Assembly (NCBI GenBank): GCA_018222985.1
Contig: JAAEZG010000002.1
Coordinates: forward strand, 124,001 to 188,000
DNA from: Gammaproteobacteria bacterium
GTDB taxonomy: Bacteria; Pseudomonadota; Gammaproteobacteria; Enterobacterales; Alteromonadaceae
Direction: 5' to 3'
DNA length: 64,000 bases
Below are positions 57,036 through 64,000 of the stretch, one piece after another. How positions within the stretch are numbered: position 1 is the stretch's first letter; each line of letters begins with the position of its first letter. The notes below the pieces were generated by a model, which saw only the letters and a program-made list of their open reading frames with translations, ran no database searches and was not told the DNA's origin. A program made the translations under genes and the position numbers.

Positions 57036-57157
57036 CGTTGTTCGTTATTCGTATGCTTCGCTGTTCGTACGCTTCGCTATTCGTGCGCTTCGCTATTCGA
57101 ACAGTGCGAAGCACGGACAAACAGTGAGCGCAGCGAACGCACGAACAACGAATAACG
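57036..57157. repeat. TTATTCG-type inverted repeat (ahcY–GNAT)
   Basis: Arms CGTTGTTCGTTATTCG (57036–57051) and CGAACAACGAATAACG (57142–57157) are perfect inverted copies. Between them are three tandem 16-base units of the type CGTACGCTTCGCTATT followed by inverted, diverged counterparts (CAGTGCGAAGCACGGACAAACAGTGAG). It sits 9 nt after the ahcY stop and upstream of the GNAT gene, and resembles the copy at 32432. Confidence 0.9.
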
Positions 57158-57166
57158 CTTTTGCTT

Positions 57167-58531
57167 TTAGTAGCGATAGTCGTCAGACTTGAACGGACCT
57201 TCAACAGCAACATGAATATAATCCGCTTGCTGCTGTGTCAGCTTCGTCATCACGCCACCAAAACCCTGCACCATATAGCGCGCAACTTCTTCATCAAGCT
57301 GCTTCGGTAATACTTCAACGCGCAGTTTCGCAGCTTTGTCGGCAGCCGGCAAGTCAGCGAACTTCTCATCAAACAAGTGCATTTGCGCCAAAACTTGGTT
57401 CGCGAATGAACCGTCCATAACACGGCTTGGGTGGCCTGTTGCGTTACCTAAGTTCACCAAACGGCCTTCTGATAACAACAACAAGTAGTCATTGTCGTCG
57501 TCGCTGCGGTGAATTTTGTGAACTTGTGGCTTCACTTCGTCCCAACGCCAGTTATCGCGCATAAACTTGGTGTCAATTTCGTTATCGAAGTGACCAATGT
57601 TACACACCACCGCGGTTGATTTTAACGCAGCCAGCATGTGGCGATCACACACGTTCACGTTACCCGTTGTGGTGACAATTAAATCAATGTTTTGCAACAA
57701 GTCACGGTTGATGCCCTCGGCTGAATTGGTGTTAACGCCATTCACAAACGGTGACACCACTTCGTAGCCATCCATGCACGCTTGCATGGCGCAAATTGGG
57801 TCAATTTCAGTCACTTTAACAATCATGCCTTCTTGGCGTAAGCTTGCTGCAGAGCCTTTACCCACGTCGCCGTAGCCAATCACTAAGGCTTTTTTACCGG
57901 CCAGCAAATGGTCAGTGGCGCGTTTAATGGCGTCATTCAGCGAGTGACGGCAACCATATTTGTTGTCGTTTTTCGACTTCGTTACTGAGTCGTTCACGTT
58001 AATAGCTGGCACGCGCAAGGTACCGTGCTTGAGCATTTCTAACAAACGGTGCACACCCGTGGTGGTTTCTTCGGTGATACCGTGAATTTTGTCCAACATT
58101 TGTGGGTACTTGTCATGAATGAGCAGGGTCAAGTCACCGCCGTCATCCAAAATCATGTTGGCATCCCACAACTCACCGTCTTTATGGCAAGTTTGCTCTA
58201 AACACCACTCGTATTCTTCTTCAGTTTCGCCTTTCCAAGCAAATACTGGAATACCTGCTGCAGCCATAGCCGCTGCAGCGTGGTCTTGCGTCGAGAAAAT
58301 ATTGCACGATGACCAGCGTACTTCAGCGCCAAGCTCAACCAGCGTTTCAATAAGCACGGCGGTTTGAATGGTCATGTGAATACAACCAATAATACGCGCA
58401 CCGGCAAGTGGTTTGCTGTCAGCATATTTGCGGCGAATAGTCATCAAGGCCGGCATTTCTGATTCGGCAATGGAGATTTCTTTGCGGCCCCAAGCGGCCA
58501 AGTTAATATCTGCGACTTTATAATCTTGCAT
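57167..58531 (-). CDS. ahcY: Adenosylhomocysteinase
   Basis: 454-residue NAD-dependent S-adenosylhomocysteine hydrolase, which splits SAH into homocysteine and adenosine to keep methyltransferases active. Readable marks: [27 protein letters not shown]-type [26 protein letters not shown]-binding [12 protein letters not shown] and the C-terminal …[10 protein letters not shown]. Length is that of the bacterial form with the insertion. Adenosine kinase lies upstream on the same strand, so the product adenosine can be salvaged. I searched the leader for an SAH riboswitch and saw none. Confidence 0.97.
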   Translation of the reverse strand: MQDYKVADINLAAWGRKEISIAESEMPALMTIRRKYADSKPLAGARIIGCIHMTIQTAVLIETLVELGAEVRWSSCNIFSTQDHAAAAMAAAGIPVFAWKGETEEEYEWCLEQTCHKDGELWDANMILDDGGDLTLLIHDKYPQMLDKIHGITEETTTGVHRLLEMLKHGTLRVPAINVNDSVTKSKNDNKYGCRHSLNDAIKRATDHLLAGKKALVIGYGDVGKGSAASLRQEGMIVKVTEIDPICAMQACMDGYEVVSPFVNGVNTNSAEGINRDLLQNIDLIVTTTGNVNVCDRHMLAALKSTAVVCNIGHFDNEIDTKFMRDNWRWDEVKPQVHKIHRSDDDNDYLLLLSEGRLVNLGNATGHPSRVMDGSFANQVLAQMHLFDEKFADLPAADKAAKLRVEVLPKQLDEEVARYMVQGFGGVMTKLTQQQADYIHVAVEGPFKSDDYRY

Positions 58532-58547
58532 TGTTAAAACCTCACTG

Positions 58548-58634
58548 CGATATCAGCTATTCGATATTGGATATTTGAGCCCAAGTATCGGGTTTTTGCT
58601 GTTGCTAATATCTAATATCTAACAGCTAATATCG
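58548..58634. repeat. TATTAGC-type inverted repeat, copy e (adenosine kinase–ahcY)
   Basis: Left arm CGATATCAGCTATTCGATATT (in parts, 58548–58568) and right arm GCTAATATCTAATATCTAACAGCTAATATCG (58604–58634) are inverted heptamer arrays; the left arm is the most diverged of the five copies. It fills the gap between two co-oriented genes likely to be one operon. Confidence 0.82.
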
Positions 58635-58643
58635 TTGTTGTCG

Positions 58644-59657
58644 TTAATTAAATTCCGGGGTGTGCTGCAGGCGAATAAGCAACTGCTGCTGACGATCTAA
58701 ACTCAAACGTGGGCCAAAATTCGACACCACTTCTGCCGCTGCATGGCTGGCAAGCAAACCACAGGCCGCCAACGAATAACTACGTGTTAGTCCAAACATC
58801 ATGGCGCCGGCAAACATATCGCCTGCACCGTTGGTGTCAATGGCTTTCACAGGTACGCCAGGCACCGTGACTAAACGCTCGCCATCGCCAAGTAAAGCGC
58901 CGTTTTTGCCTAATGTAATAGCCACCAAATCGGCATGCTTCTGTAACAGCTGCATGGCTTCTTGTACGTCATCGCTGCCGGTTAAGATCCGCGCTTCTTC
59001 TTCGTTGCAGAACATGACGTCTACGCCGCCATCAAGAATTTCGTCAATGCCTTCACGGAAATACTTCACCATGGCAGGGTCAGAGCAGGTCATGGCGATT
59101 TTGGTGCCGTTAGCGCGTGCAACTTCTTTGGCCCGGGCAATGGCTTGCCGAGCAATAGGCGACGTGACTAAGTAGCCTTCAATGTATAAGTATTGGGCGC
59201 GGGCAATGGCTTCTTCATCAAGCTCATCGGTCGACAAATCGGCGGTAATACCCAGGTAGGTGCGCATGGTGCGCTCGGCATCTGGGGTAACCATAACTAA
59301 GCAGCGACCGGTTTTGCCTTCGTGCTTTTTGCTACCGGTATTGGTGGTAATGCCAATACTTTCGAGGTCTTCGCAATAGAATTCGCCGGCTTGGTCGTCA
59401 GCAACCTTGCAACAATAAAAAGCCTTGCCGCCAAATTGTGCGAAGCCAACTAAAGAGTTCGCTGCGGAGCCACCGCCTGATTGTTTTTTCAGTTCACCAC
59501 GTTGGGCAAGTAGCTGAATCAAGCGCTCTTGGTCGGCGTCTTCGATGAGCGCCATCATGCCTTTTTCAATTTGGTGCTGCTGCAAAAATTCGTCAGTGAC
59601 TTCAAATTCCTGGTCGACGAGTGCGTTGCCGATGCCAACGATATCAATAGGTTCCAT
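58644..59657 (-). CDS. Adenosine kinase-like PfkB family sugar kinase
   Basis: 337-residue ribokinase/PfkB-fold kinase. N-terminal GGG signature KKQSGGGSAANSLVGFAQFGG and C-terminal DTNGAGDMFAGAMMFGL (catalytic Asp, anion hole) are intact. Adenosine kinase activity is inferred from its position directly upstream of ahcY and from similarity to the bacterial adenosine-kinase-like branch. A Gly-rich first motif and ALVDQEFEVTDEFL at the start are typical. Terminator of folE2 lies upstream. Confidence 0.87.
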   Translation of the reverse strand: MEPIDIVGIGNALVDQEFEVTDEFLQQHQIEKGMMALIEDADQERLIQLLAQRGELKKQSGGGSAANSLVGFAQFGGKAFYCCKVADDQAGEFYCEDLESIGITTNTGSKKHEGKTGRCLVMVTPDAERTMRTYLGITADLSTDELDEEAIARAQYLYIEGYLVTSPIARQAIARAKEVARANGTKIAMTCSDPAMVKYFREGIDEILDGGVDVMFCNEEEARILTGSDDVQEAMQLLQKHADLVAITLGKNGALLGDGERLVTVPGVPVKAIDTNGAGDMFAGAMMFGLTRSYSLAACGLLASHAAAEVVSNFGPRLSLDRQQQLLIRLQHTPEFN

Positions 59658-59714
59658 GCCTGTCTCGATTAAGGTTCTGGTTAGCTAGTTAAAACTAGGT
59701 TTTTAAAACAAAAA

Positions 59715-59746
59715 AATCCGGCCGCAAAGTATACCGCAGCCGGATT
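59715..59746 (-). terminator. folE2 terminator
   Basis: Read on the minus strand, AATCCGGC (59746–59739) pairs with GCCGGATT (59722–59715) and is followed by a T-run (59716–59709). It lies 19 nt after the folE2 stop. Confidence 0.88.
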
Positions 59747-59764
59747 CGATGGTCGATAAAATGC

Positions 59765-60703
59765 TTAAGCTTTATAGCCGCCAGGCACACCTTTGGTGGT
59801 AATACTCACGGCGTCATGTGCGTGCAACGACTCGTAGTGGTTTACTCGCACCCAGAAATCAGAGAAATGTGACTGCTGATTCAATGCGTGTTGTAAACGT
59901 CGCGCGGCGTCTTCACAGAACATTAAGTTCTGCCCGTTTAAGCGTGCGAATTCTTGCTCGTCTTCACGCTTAACGGCTGCTTGCACCGGCGTTTTCAAGG
60001 CGTCTTCAATGGCGTCAATTAACGCGATAATTGGCAGTTCGCTAATATCGTCGCCCATAATCACTTTCACCTGCGCTACAGAGCGCTGGCTGTGTGGCGT
60101 CGCTACGATACCTTGCGTGGTGCCTAACCAACGGTGTACCAGTTCAGCGTCAACCTCTGCGTCGGTACCAAACTGGTTAGCAAACGCGTCTTGAATAAGT
60201 TGACGCGCTAATGCCGCTGAACAAGGGCAGGTACTTGAATAAGGTACTTCGACGCCAAGCTCTAAGGTTAACTGGCCATGGTCATAACGGCCGGTAACTG
60301 TCACAGGGTAGGCTTTCCATCCCTGTTTTTTGCTAATCAGTGACTTGCGACGCAAATGATAGTCAAAACTAAACTTCACATAAGCTTGATCTGCAAGCCC
60401 ATCGTGACTATCTATAAAGTCATGCAATAATTTGCCCAACGATTGGTGGCTAAGCACATCATTGTTTGATAAATCTTCCAACAGCAGGTATAAGCGAGAC
60501 ATGTGAATGCCTTTCGCTTTCGGGTCTGTGAGGTTCACAAACGCATCGACATGTGCACCCACAGGGCGCTCCGGCTCTTGGGCAGCTAAGACAACCAGTG
60601 GCATTTCGATGTTGCTCATGCCCACCCAATCGAGTTTACCCTCGGTTTGCGCGCGGGTTTGATTGGCGATATCTGGCATCAAAGTTGGTGTAGCTGTTGG
60701 CAT
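59765..60703 (-). CDS. folE2: GTP cyclohydrolase I type 2 (FolE2)
   Basis: 312-residue metal-flexible GTP cyclohydrolase that makes 7,8-dihydroneopterin triphosphate, the first folate intermediate, and commonly replaces zinc-dependent FolE under zinc limitation. Family marks: [17 protein letters not shown] (active-site Cys), [12 protein letters not shown], and the COG1469 length. It has its own terminator. I saw no convincing Zur box upstream, so zinc control is only a possibility. Confidence 0.93.
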   Translation of the reverse strand: MPTATPTLMPDIANQTRAQTEGKLDWVGMSNIEMPLVVLAAQEPERPVGAHVDAFVNLTDPKAKGIHMSRLYLLLEDLSNNDVLSHQSLGKLLHDFIDSHDGLADQAYVKFSFDYHLRRKSLISKKQGWKAYPVTVTGRYDHGQLTLELGVEVPYSSTCPCSAALARQLIQDAFANQFGTDAEVDAELVHRWLGTTQGIVATPHSQRSVAQVKVIMGDDISELPIIALIDAIEDALKTPVQAAVKREDEQEFARLNGQNLMFCEDAARRLQHALNQQSHFSDFWVRVNHYESLHAHDAVSITTKGVPGGYKA

Positions 60704-60862
60704 GCGTGTACGGCTCCAAACGTTTAAAAATACTTAGTCCCGTAAAAGGGGGCGATAGTATACAAGATTTAACCTCAATACGGTAGTTTGCCAGATTGGG
60801 TTTAGAACCAAAGGAAAAGTTTTCGATTAAGGGTATCGAAAAAGATGGATAAGGAAACCACC

Positions 60863-61201
60863 ATGTTAGATGAAAAGTTACTTGAGCAGTATTACGATTT
60901 GTTGGGAAAAGAGGGCGTGCATGAAATGTACGACATTTTTGCTGACAATATTGGCGGTTACTTAAAGCGTCTAAAAGAACTTGTGCAAGAACGTGACGAA
61001 GCTGAAACTCGGCGCCAAGCGCACAAAGTTAAAGGAGCATGTCGTTCAGTTGGGTTAAGCCAGCTAGCTAGCCAAATGGAGCGTTTAGAGCGTGAAGAGT
61101 GGCACTGGCAAGACGCCGACGAACTGATGGCGCAGTGGTCGTTAGAGTTACCACTGCACCAACATGAGTTACGCCATTGGCTACATGCCCGGGGTATTTA
61201 A
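60863..61201 (+). CDS. HPt-domain phosphotransfer protein (ArcB-type, HptA-like)
   Basis: 112-residue single-domain histidine phosphotransfer protein. The phosphorylatable His54 is in AHKVKGACRSVGL, which closely resembles the HPt domain of E. coli ArcB (GHKIKGAAGSVGL). The ATG at 60863 has AAGGA 7 nt upstream; an ATG at 60845 would add six residues. It is convergent with an ArcA-like regulator (21-nt overlap of 3' ends). In Shewanella a stand-alone HPt protein, HptA, completes a split Arc system; that role is inferred here. Confidence 0.82.
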   Translation: MLDEKLLEQYYDLLGKEGVHEMYDIFADNIGGYLKRLKELVQERDEAETRRQAHKVKGACRSVGLSQLASQMERLEREEWHWQDADELMAQWSLELPLHQHELRHWLHARGI

Positions 61202-61936
61202 TGACGGCTGTTCGAGGTGTTTAATAGCGACGTCGCCAATAAACCGATAACCCTCACCGTGAATGGTCGTGATTAAGTTTGGCGACGAAGGCTCAGCTTC
61301 GAAGTGACGGCGAATACGGCGGATGGCCACATCGACGGTGCGGTCATTCGGGCGTAGCTCACGGTCTAGCATTTTCTTCACCAAAGTTTCGCGGTCGAGA
61401 ATTTTACCTGGGTTGGTTAAAAACAACTCCATGGCGCGATATTCGCTTTTTGGTAACCGGAACATTTTCCCTTCAGGCGAAAACAGGCAACGGCTATCGC
61501 TTTCTAAACGCCAACCATTAAAATCATACACTACGCTGTCGTGGCCCACGTTTTTCTGCTGGCTTTTCAGTGCTTCAATACGACGGTATAAGTTACGTAC
61601 ACGAATAATCAGCTCTTTCGGGTTGTACGGTTTGATTAAGTAATCATCCGCGCCAAGCTCAAGGGCTAGTAAGCGATCTTCTTCTGCATCGCGGCCGGTT
61701 AGGAACACCAAGCCAATGTTGTCGTTTTCGCGTAATTTTTCAGCCAGCTCGATACCGCTTTTACCCGGTAAGTTCACATCCATAATGACTAAATCGATTT
61801 GCTGACGAGCCATAATGCGCTGCATTTGCATGCCGTCTGCGGCATCAAACACGTCATAGCCTTCTTGCTGAAACAATCGCGTGAGTGTATTCCGTGTTAC
61901 GACTTCGTCTTCGACGATTAATAATCTGGCGCTCAT
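61181..61936 (-). CDS. arcA: ArcA-like OmpR-family response regulator
   Basis: 251-residue regulator: receiver domain with phospho-acceptor Asp53 (LVIMDVNLPGKSG), acidic pocket VEDE, FLTGRD and LIKPYNP, then an OmpR/PhoB winged helix (FRLPKSEYRAMELFL … VAIRRIRRHFEAEPSSPNLITTIHGEGYRFIG). VEDEVVTRNTLTRLFQQEGYDVFDAADG is strongly ArcA-like. ATG at 61936 has GGAAC upstream; a longer frame from 62029 is rejected. It lies downstream of a sensor kinase gene on the same strand. TorR is the other candidate family. Confidence 0.85.
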   Translation of the reverse strand: MSARLLIVEDEVVTRNTLTRLFQQEGYDVFDAADGMQMQRIMARQQIDLVIMDVNLPGKSGIELAEKLRENDNIGLVFLTGRDAEEDRLLALELGADDYLIKPYNPKELIIRVRNLYRRIEALKSQQKNVGHDSVVYDFNGWRLESDSRCLFSPEGKMFRLPKSEYRAMELFLTNPGKILDRETLVKKMLDRELRPNDRTVDVAIRRIRRHFEAEPSSPNLITTIHGEGYRFIGDVAIKHLEQPSLNTPGM

Positions 61937-62041
61937 AAGTAGTTCCGAGAATCTGTTAACATGTGTTGAAATTTGGTAATCAAACTTAGTGTAGCATGTG
62001 ATTTTATATATAGCTCGATAATCGTGCAAGATTTCTTTACT

Positions 62042-63694
62042 TTATGTTTTTAAATGTTTAGCTCGACGCACAGGGAAGGTGATCGTAAAGCGGGTGCCTT
62101 CACCCGTCGCGCTGTGCAACTCAATATGACCATGCAGCACTTGCGCAACTAAGTTATACACCAAATGCAAACCAAGCCCCGCCGCGCCATGCCCGCGCTT
62201 ACTGGTCACGAATGGGTCAAACACACTCTTCATCAGTTCTTCTGGAATGCCTTCGCCGTTATCTTGGTAGGTCATTTGTAGCTCAAGCGAGTCGTCATTG
62301 TCTTGGTCATCACCAAGTAATTCAAAGTCAAAATGAATATGCGGCTTACTGGTATGGGCAAACGCATGTTGCAGCGCGTTTTGTACCAGTTGGCTAATAA
62401 CCTGGTTGAGTGGGCCAGGCAGGGTAGTAATGATCAAGTACTCAGCCACATCAGCGGTCAGCTGCACATTGGCGAGCTCTGTGTGGCGGTTGCGTAAACT
62501 TTGCGACACGTCGTCCCAAAACTTAGCTAAATGAATGGAACGGTCTTCATCGCTAAATTGGTCCATGGATAATTTACTAAAGTTACTAATTAAGTCGGCG
62601 GTGCGGGTAATATTGCGACTGATGAGCGCCAAGTTTTGATCAAATGACGCCATGTGCCGCTGAAACTCTTGTGCCGTAAGCTTCTTTTCGGCGAATTTTT
62701 GCTTCAGCGTTTGCAGGGTGTCTTGCAGTATGGACGTTGAAGTCACCGCCAAACCAACCGGGGTGTTCACCTCGTGCGCAACTCCAGATACAAGTTTCGC
62801 CAACGATGACATTTTCTCAGCTTGCACCAACTCACTCTGGTAACGGTGCGCAGTTTCTAGGGCCTGATGCAATTCTTGGTTGGACTCGTACAGCTTTTGG
62901 GTGCGTTGGCGTACTTGCGCTTCAAGTTCGGTGTTGAGTTCACTGGCGGCTTTTTCTGCTTGCTCTTGGCGATCAATATGTTGTTGTATGCGGCTTAACA
63001 ATGAGTTGAACGCATTGGCCACTCGGTCAAGTTCTTGCAAATCAAACTCTTGCAGCGCCCGGTTATATTGCTTGTCGCGCGCAATGTCTTGAATACTTTC
63101 AACCATACTATCAAGCGGCTGCGTAATGGCGCGACGCAACCACAGCGACAGTAGCCAGCTAAAAATCAAGCCCGCGGTACTAATAATACCGCTAATGGCG
63201 AGCACGTAGAGCTTGGCTTCATCATACTGTTGCCGCGAGGTGCGCACATACGCATAGCCTTGCAGTACGTTTTGCACATAAATAGGCACAGCCGACTCAA
63301 CATAGCCGTCGGTAAAACGCGCTTGGTCAATATTTTTGACACGTTCAAAGCGCACCGGAATAGGCGACTCTCTGTCGGCATAGTAACTGGCAAAGAACTT
63401 TAACCCGTTGGTGGCGTTATCAACGCGGTACAAGTGCACGTGCAACACTTGAGGAGTATGACGCAAACTTTTTAGCCAGCGCTCAGCAACATCGGGCTGG
63501 TTATACACCATAAACGACGTTGAGTTTTCCGCGATAATTTGGCTAACTTCGCTGGTTTGCCGCAGCAGTCGCGACTGCGTGTCAGCCACAAAACTAAAAC
63601 TAAGCACCGCGCAGGCCAAGGTAACCAGCACGGTGGTAATTAGAATGACCATGCTAGTTAGGCTGCGCTTAATAGAACTTAGTTTTAATTGCAT
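62042..63694 (-). CDS. Membrane sensor histidine kinase (CHASE8-like, HAMP)
   Basis: 550-residue sensor kinase. TM helices about 12–36 and 163–186 enclose a periplasmic domain of CHASE8 type (LLRQTSEVSQIIAENSTSFMVYNQPDVAERWLKSL…VLHVHLYRVD). Then a HAMP region, a coiled coil (EQAEKAASELNTELEAQVRQRTQKLYESNQELHQAL, about 246–281), the HisKA-like box with His307 in VSGVAHEVNTPVG and an HATPase (NQVISQLVQNALQHAF, DNGEGIPEEL, GHGAAGLGLHLVYNLV). There is no receiver or HPt domain, so it differs from ArcB. It lies 105 nt upstream of the ArcA-like gene on the same strand. Confidence 0.88.
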   Translation of the reverse strand: MQLKLSSIKRSLTSMVILITTVLVTLACAVLSFSFVADTQSRLLRQTSEVSQIIAENSTSFMVYNQPDVAERWLKSLRHTPQVLHVHLYRVDNATNGLKFFASYYADRESPIPVRFERVKNIDQARFTDGYVESAVPIYVQNVLQGYAYVRTSRQQYDEAKLYVLAISGIISTAGLIFSWLLSLWLRRAITQPLDSMVESIQDIARDKQYNRALQEFDLQELDRVANAFNSLLSRIQQHIDRQEQAEKAASELNTELEAQVRQRTQKLYESNQELHQALETAHRYQSELVQAEKMSSLAKLVSGVAHEVNTPVGLAVTSTSILQDTLQTLKQKFAEKKLTAQEFQRHMASFDQNLALISRNITRTADLISNFSKLSMDQFSDEDRSIHLAKFWDDVSQSLRNRHTELANVQLTADVAEYLIITTLPGPLNQVISQLVQNALQHAFAHTSKPHIHFDFELLGDDQDNDDSLELQMTYQDNGEGIPEELMKSVFDPFVTSKRGHGAAGLGLHLVYNLVAQVLHGHIELHSATGEGTRFTITFPVRRAKHLKT

Positions 63695-63718
63695 CGTTGC
63701 GAAATCAACCTTCTTGGG

Positions 63719-64000
63719 TTAGCGCTTGCGGGCCTGACGCCCGGCAACATACACCGCAAATTTATTATCTTGGGCAACACGTTCGCAATGGCCAAAAGCT
63801 TGTTCAATGAGCTCTGGCCAAGGTAAAAACCGATTGGCCACGAGCCATAATTCGCCATTTGGGCGCAAATGCTGGCGTATTTGCTGTAAAAACTGCTTAC
63901 CAATTTCGTAGTCGGTTGCAAGCCCAGTATGAAACGGTGGGTGGCTAACCACATAATCAAACTGCGGCAGGTTAGCCGTCAAGCCATTACTGGCAATACA
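63719..64000 (-). CDS. rsmC: rRNA small-subunit guanine-N2 methyltransferase RsmC-like, C-terminal part
   Basis: The frame is open to the right edge of the window (93 codons visible), so the N-terminal part is missing. The visible region matches the C-terminal part of RsmC, which makes m2G1207 in 16S rRNA: IASNG, FDYVVSHPPFHTGLATDY, RQHLRPNGELWLVANRFLPWPELIEQAFGHCERVAQDNKFAVYVAG. The usual catalytic NPPF motif reads HPPF here. The gene ends 24 nt before the sensor kinase on the same strand. Confidence 0.85.
   Translation of the reverse strand, partial: CIASNGLTANLPQFDYVVSHPPFHTGLATDYEIGKQFLQQIRQHLRPNGELWLVANRFLPWPELIEQAFGHCERVAQDNKFAVYVAGRQARKR

Noticed and set aside
58532..58643. SAH riboswitch upstream of ahcY
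   Set aside because: The leader consists of a TATTAGC-type inverted repeat; no SAH aptamer core was recognised.

Overview
The window comes from a gammaproteobacterial chromosome. The gene order secA–mutT–zapD–coaE–pilDCBA–nadC–ampDE–pdhR–aceEF–lpd–acnB follows the well-known enterobacterial '2-minute' region, and the argR/mdh, ispB–rplU–rpmA–obgE and lpoB–ycfL groupings are also gammaproteobacterial. Protein style (many acidic residues, G+C near half by eye), adenosylhomocysteinase with an adenosine kinase, an ArcB-type stand-alone HPt protein and DUF885/M13 lipoprotein peptidases suggest a marine Alteromonadales member. Idiomarinaceae is my best guess, but no taxonomic marker in the window proves it.

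Layout. 1–11 kb: end of secA, mutT, zapD, coaE, the type IV pilus assembly genes pilD/pilC/pilB and pilin pilA (with a recognisable c-di-GMP-I/GEMM riboswitch upstream of pilA), nadC, a Phd/ParE-type toxin–antitoxin pair inserted before ampD–ampE. 10.6–17.4 kb: pyruvate dehydrogenase operon pdhR–aceE–aceF with a separately promoted lpd; the aceF linker DNA is full of palindromes. 17.4–20.6 kb: hicBA, an orphan encapsulated-ferritin-like protein, and an M13 lipoprotein peptidase. 20.7–25.4 kb: a decaying metal-efflux operon (broken His/Cys-rich small gene, intact cusB-like adaptor, multiply broken cusA-like pump). 25.4–31.3 kb: LysR regulator divergent from a second, intact RND efflux pair, then an MBL-fold hydrolase. 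31.3–36.9 kb: another toxin–antitoxin pair, a small secreted protein, acnB and a broken serine hydrolase. 37.1–42.2 kb: a six-gene envelope operon, five of its products lipoproteins, including LpoB- and YcfL-like members. 42.2–55 kb: DUF885 peptidase, Dyp peroxidase, argR/mdh, a rhomboid protease, ispB, rplU–rpmA–obgE, folA, an alpha/beta hydrolase with an ABC-2 exporter. 55–64 kb: FAD oxidoreductase, GNAT acetyltransferase, ahcY and adenosine kinase, folE2, and a phosphorelay cluster (HPt protein, ArcA-like regulator, CHASE-type sensor kinase), then the end of an rsmC-like methyltransferase.

Functional links: c-di-GMP sensing probably controls pilin production; pdhR–aceEF–lpd, acnB and mdh are central carbon metabolism; ahcY and adenosine kinase together recycle S-adenosylhomocysteine; ArcA-like regulator, HPt and kinase look like a dispersed Arc-type relay.

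The least explained DNA is non-coding or structure-bearing: two families of heptamer-based inverted repeats (TATTAGC-type and TTATTCG-type) placed between genes at eight sites; a REP-like palindrome that supplies the stop codons of two convergent genes and recurs in frame inside aceF; and a duplicated 33-codon aceF linker module whose two hairpins keep the same architecture through compensatory base changes. No tRNA, rRNA, CRISPR array, insertion sequence or prophage was seen.
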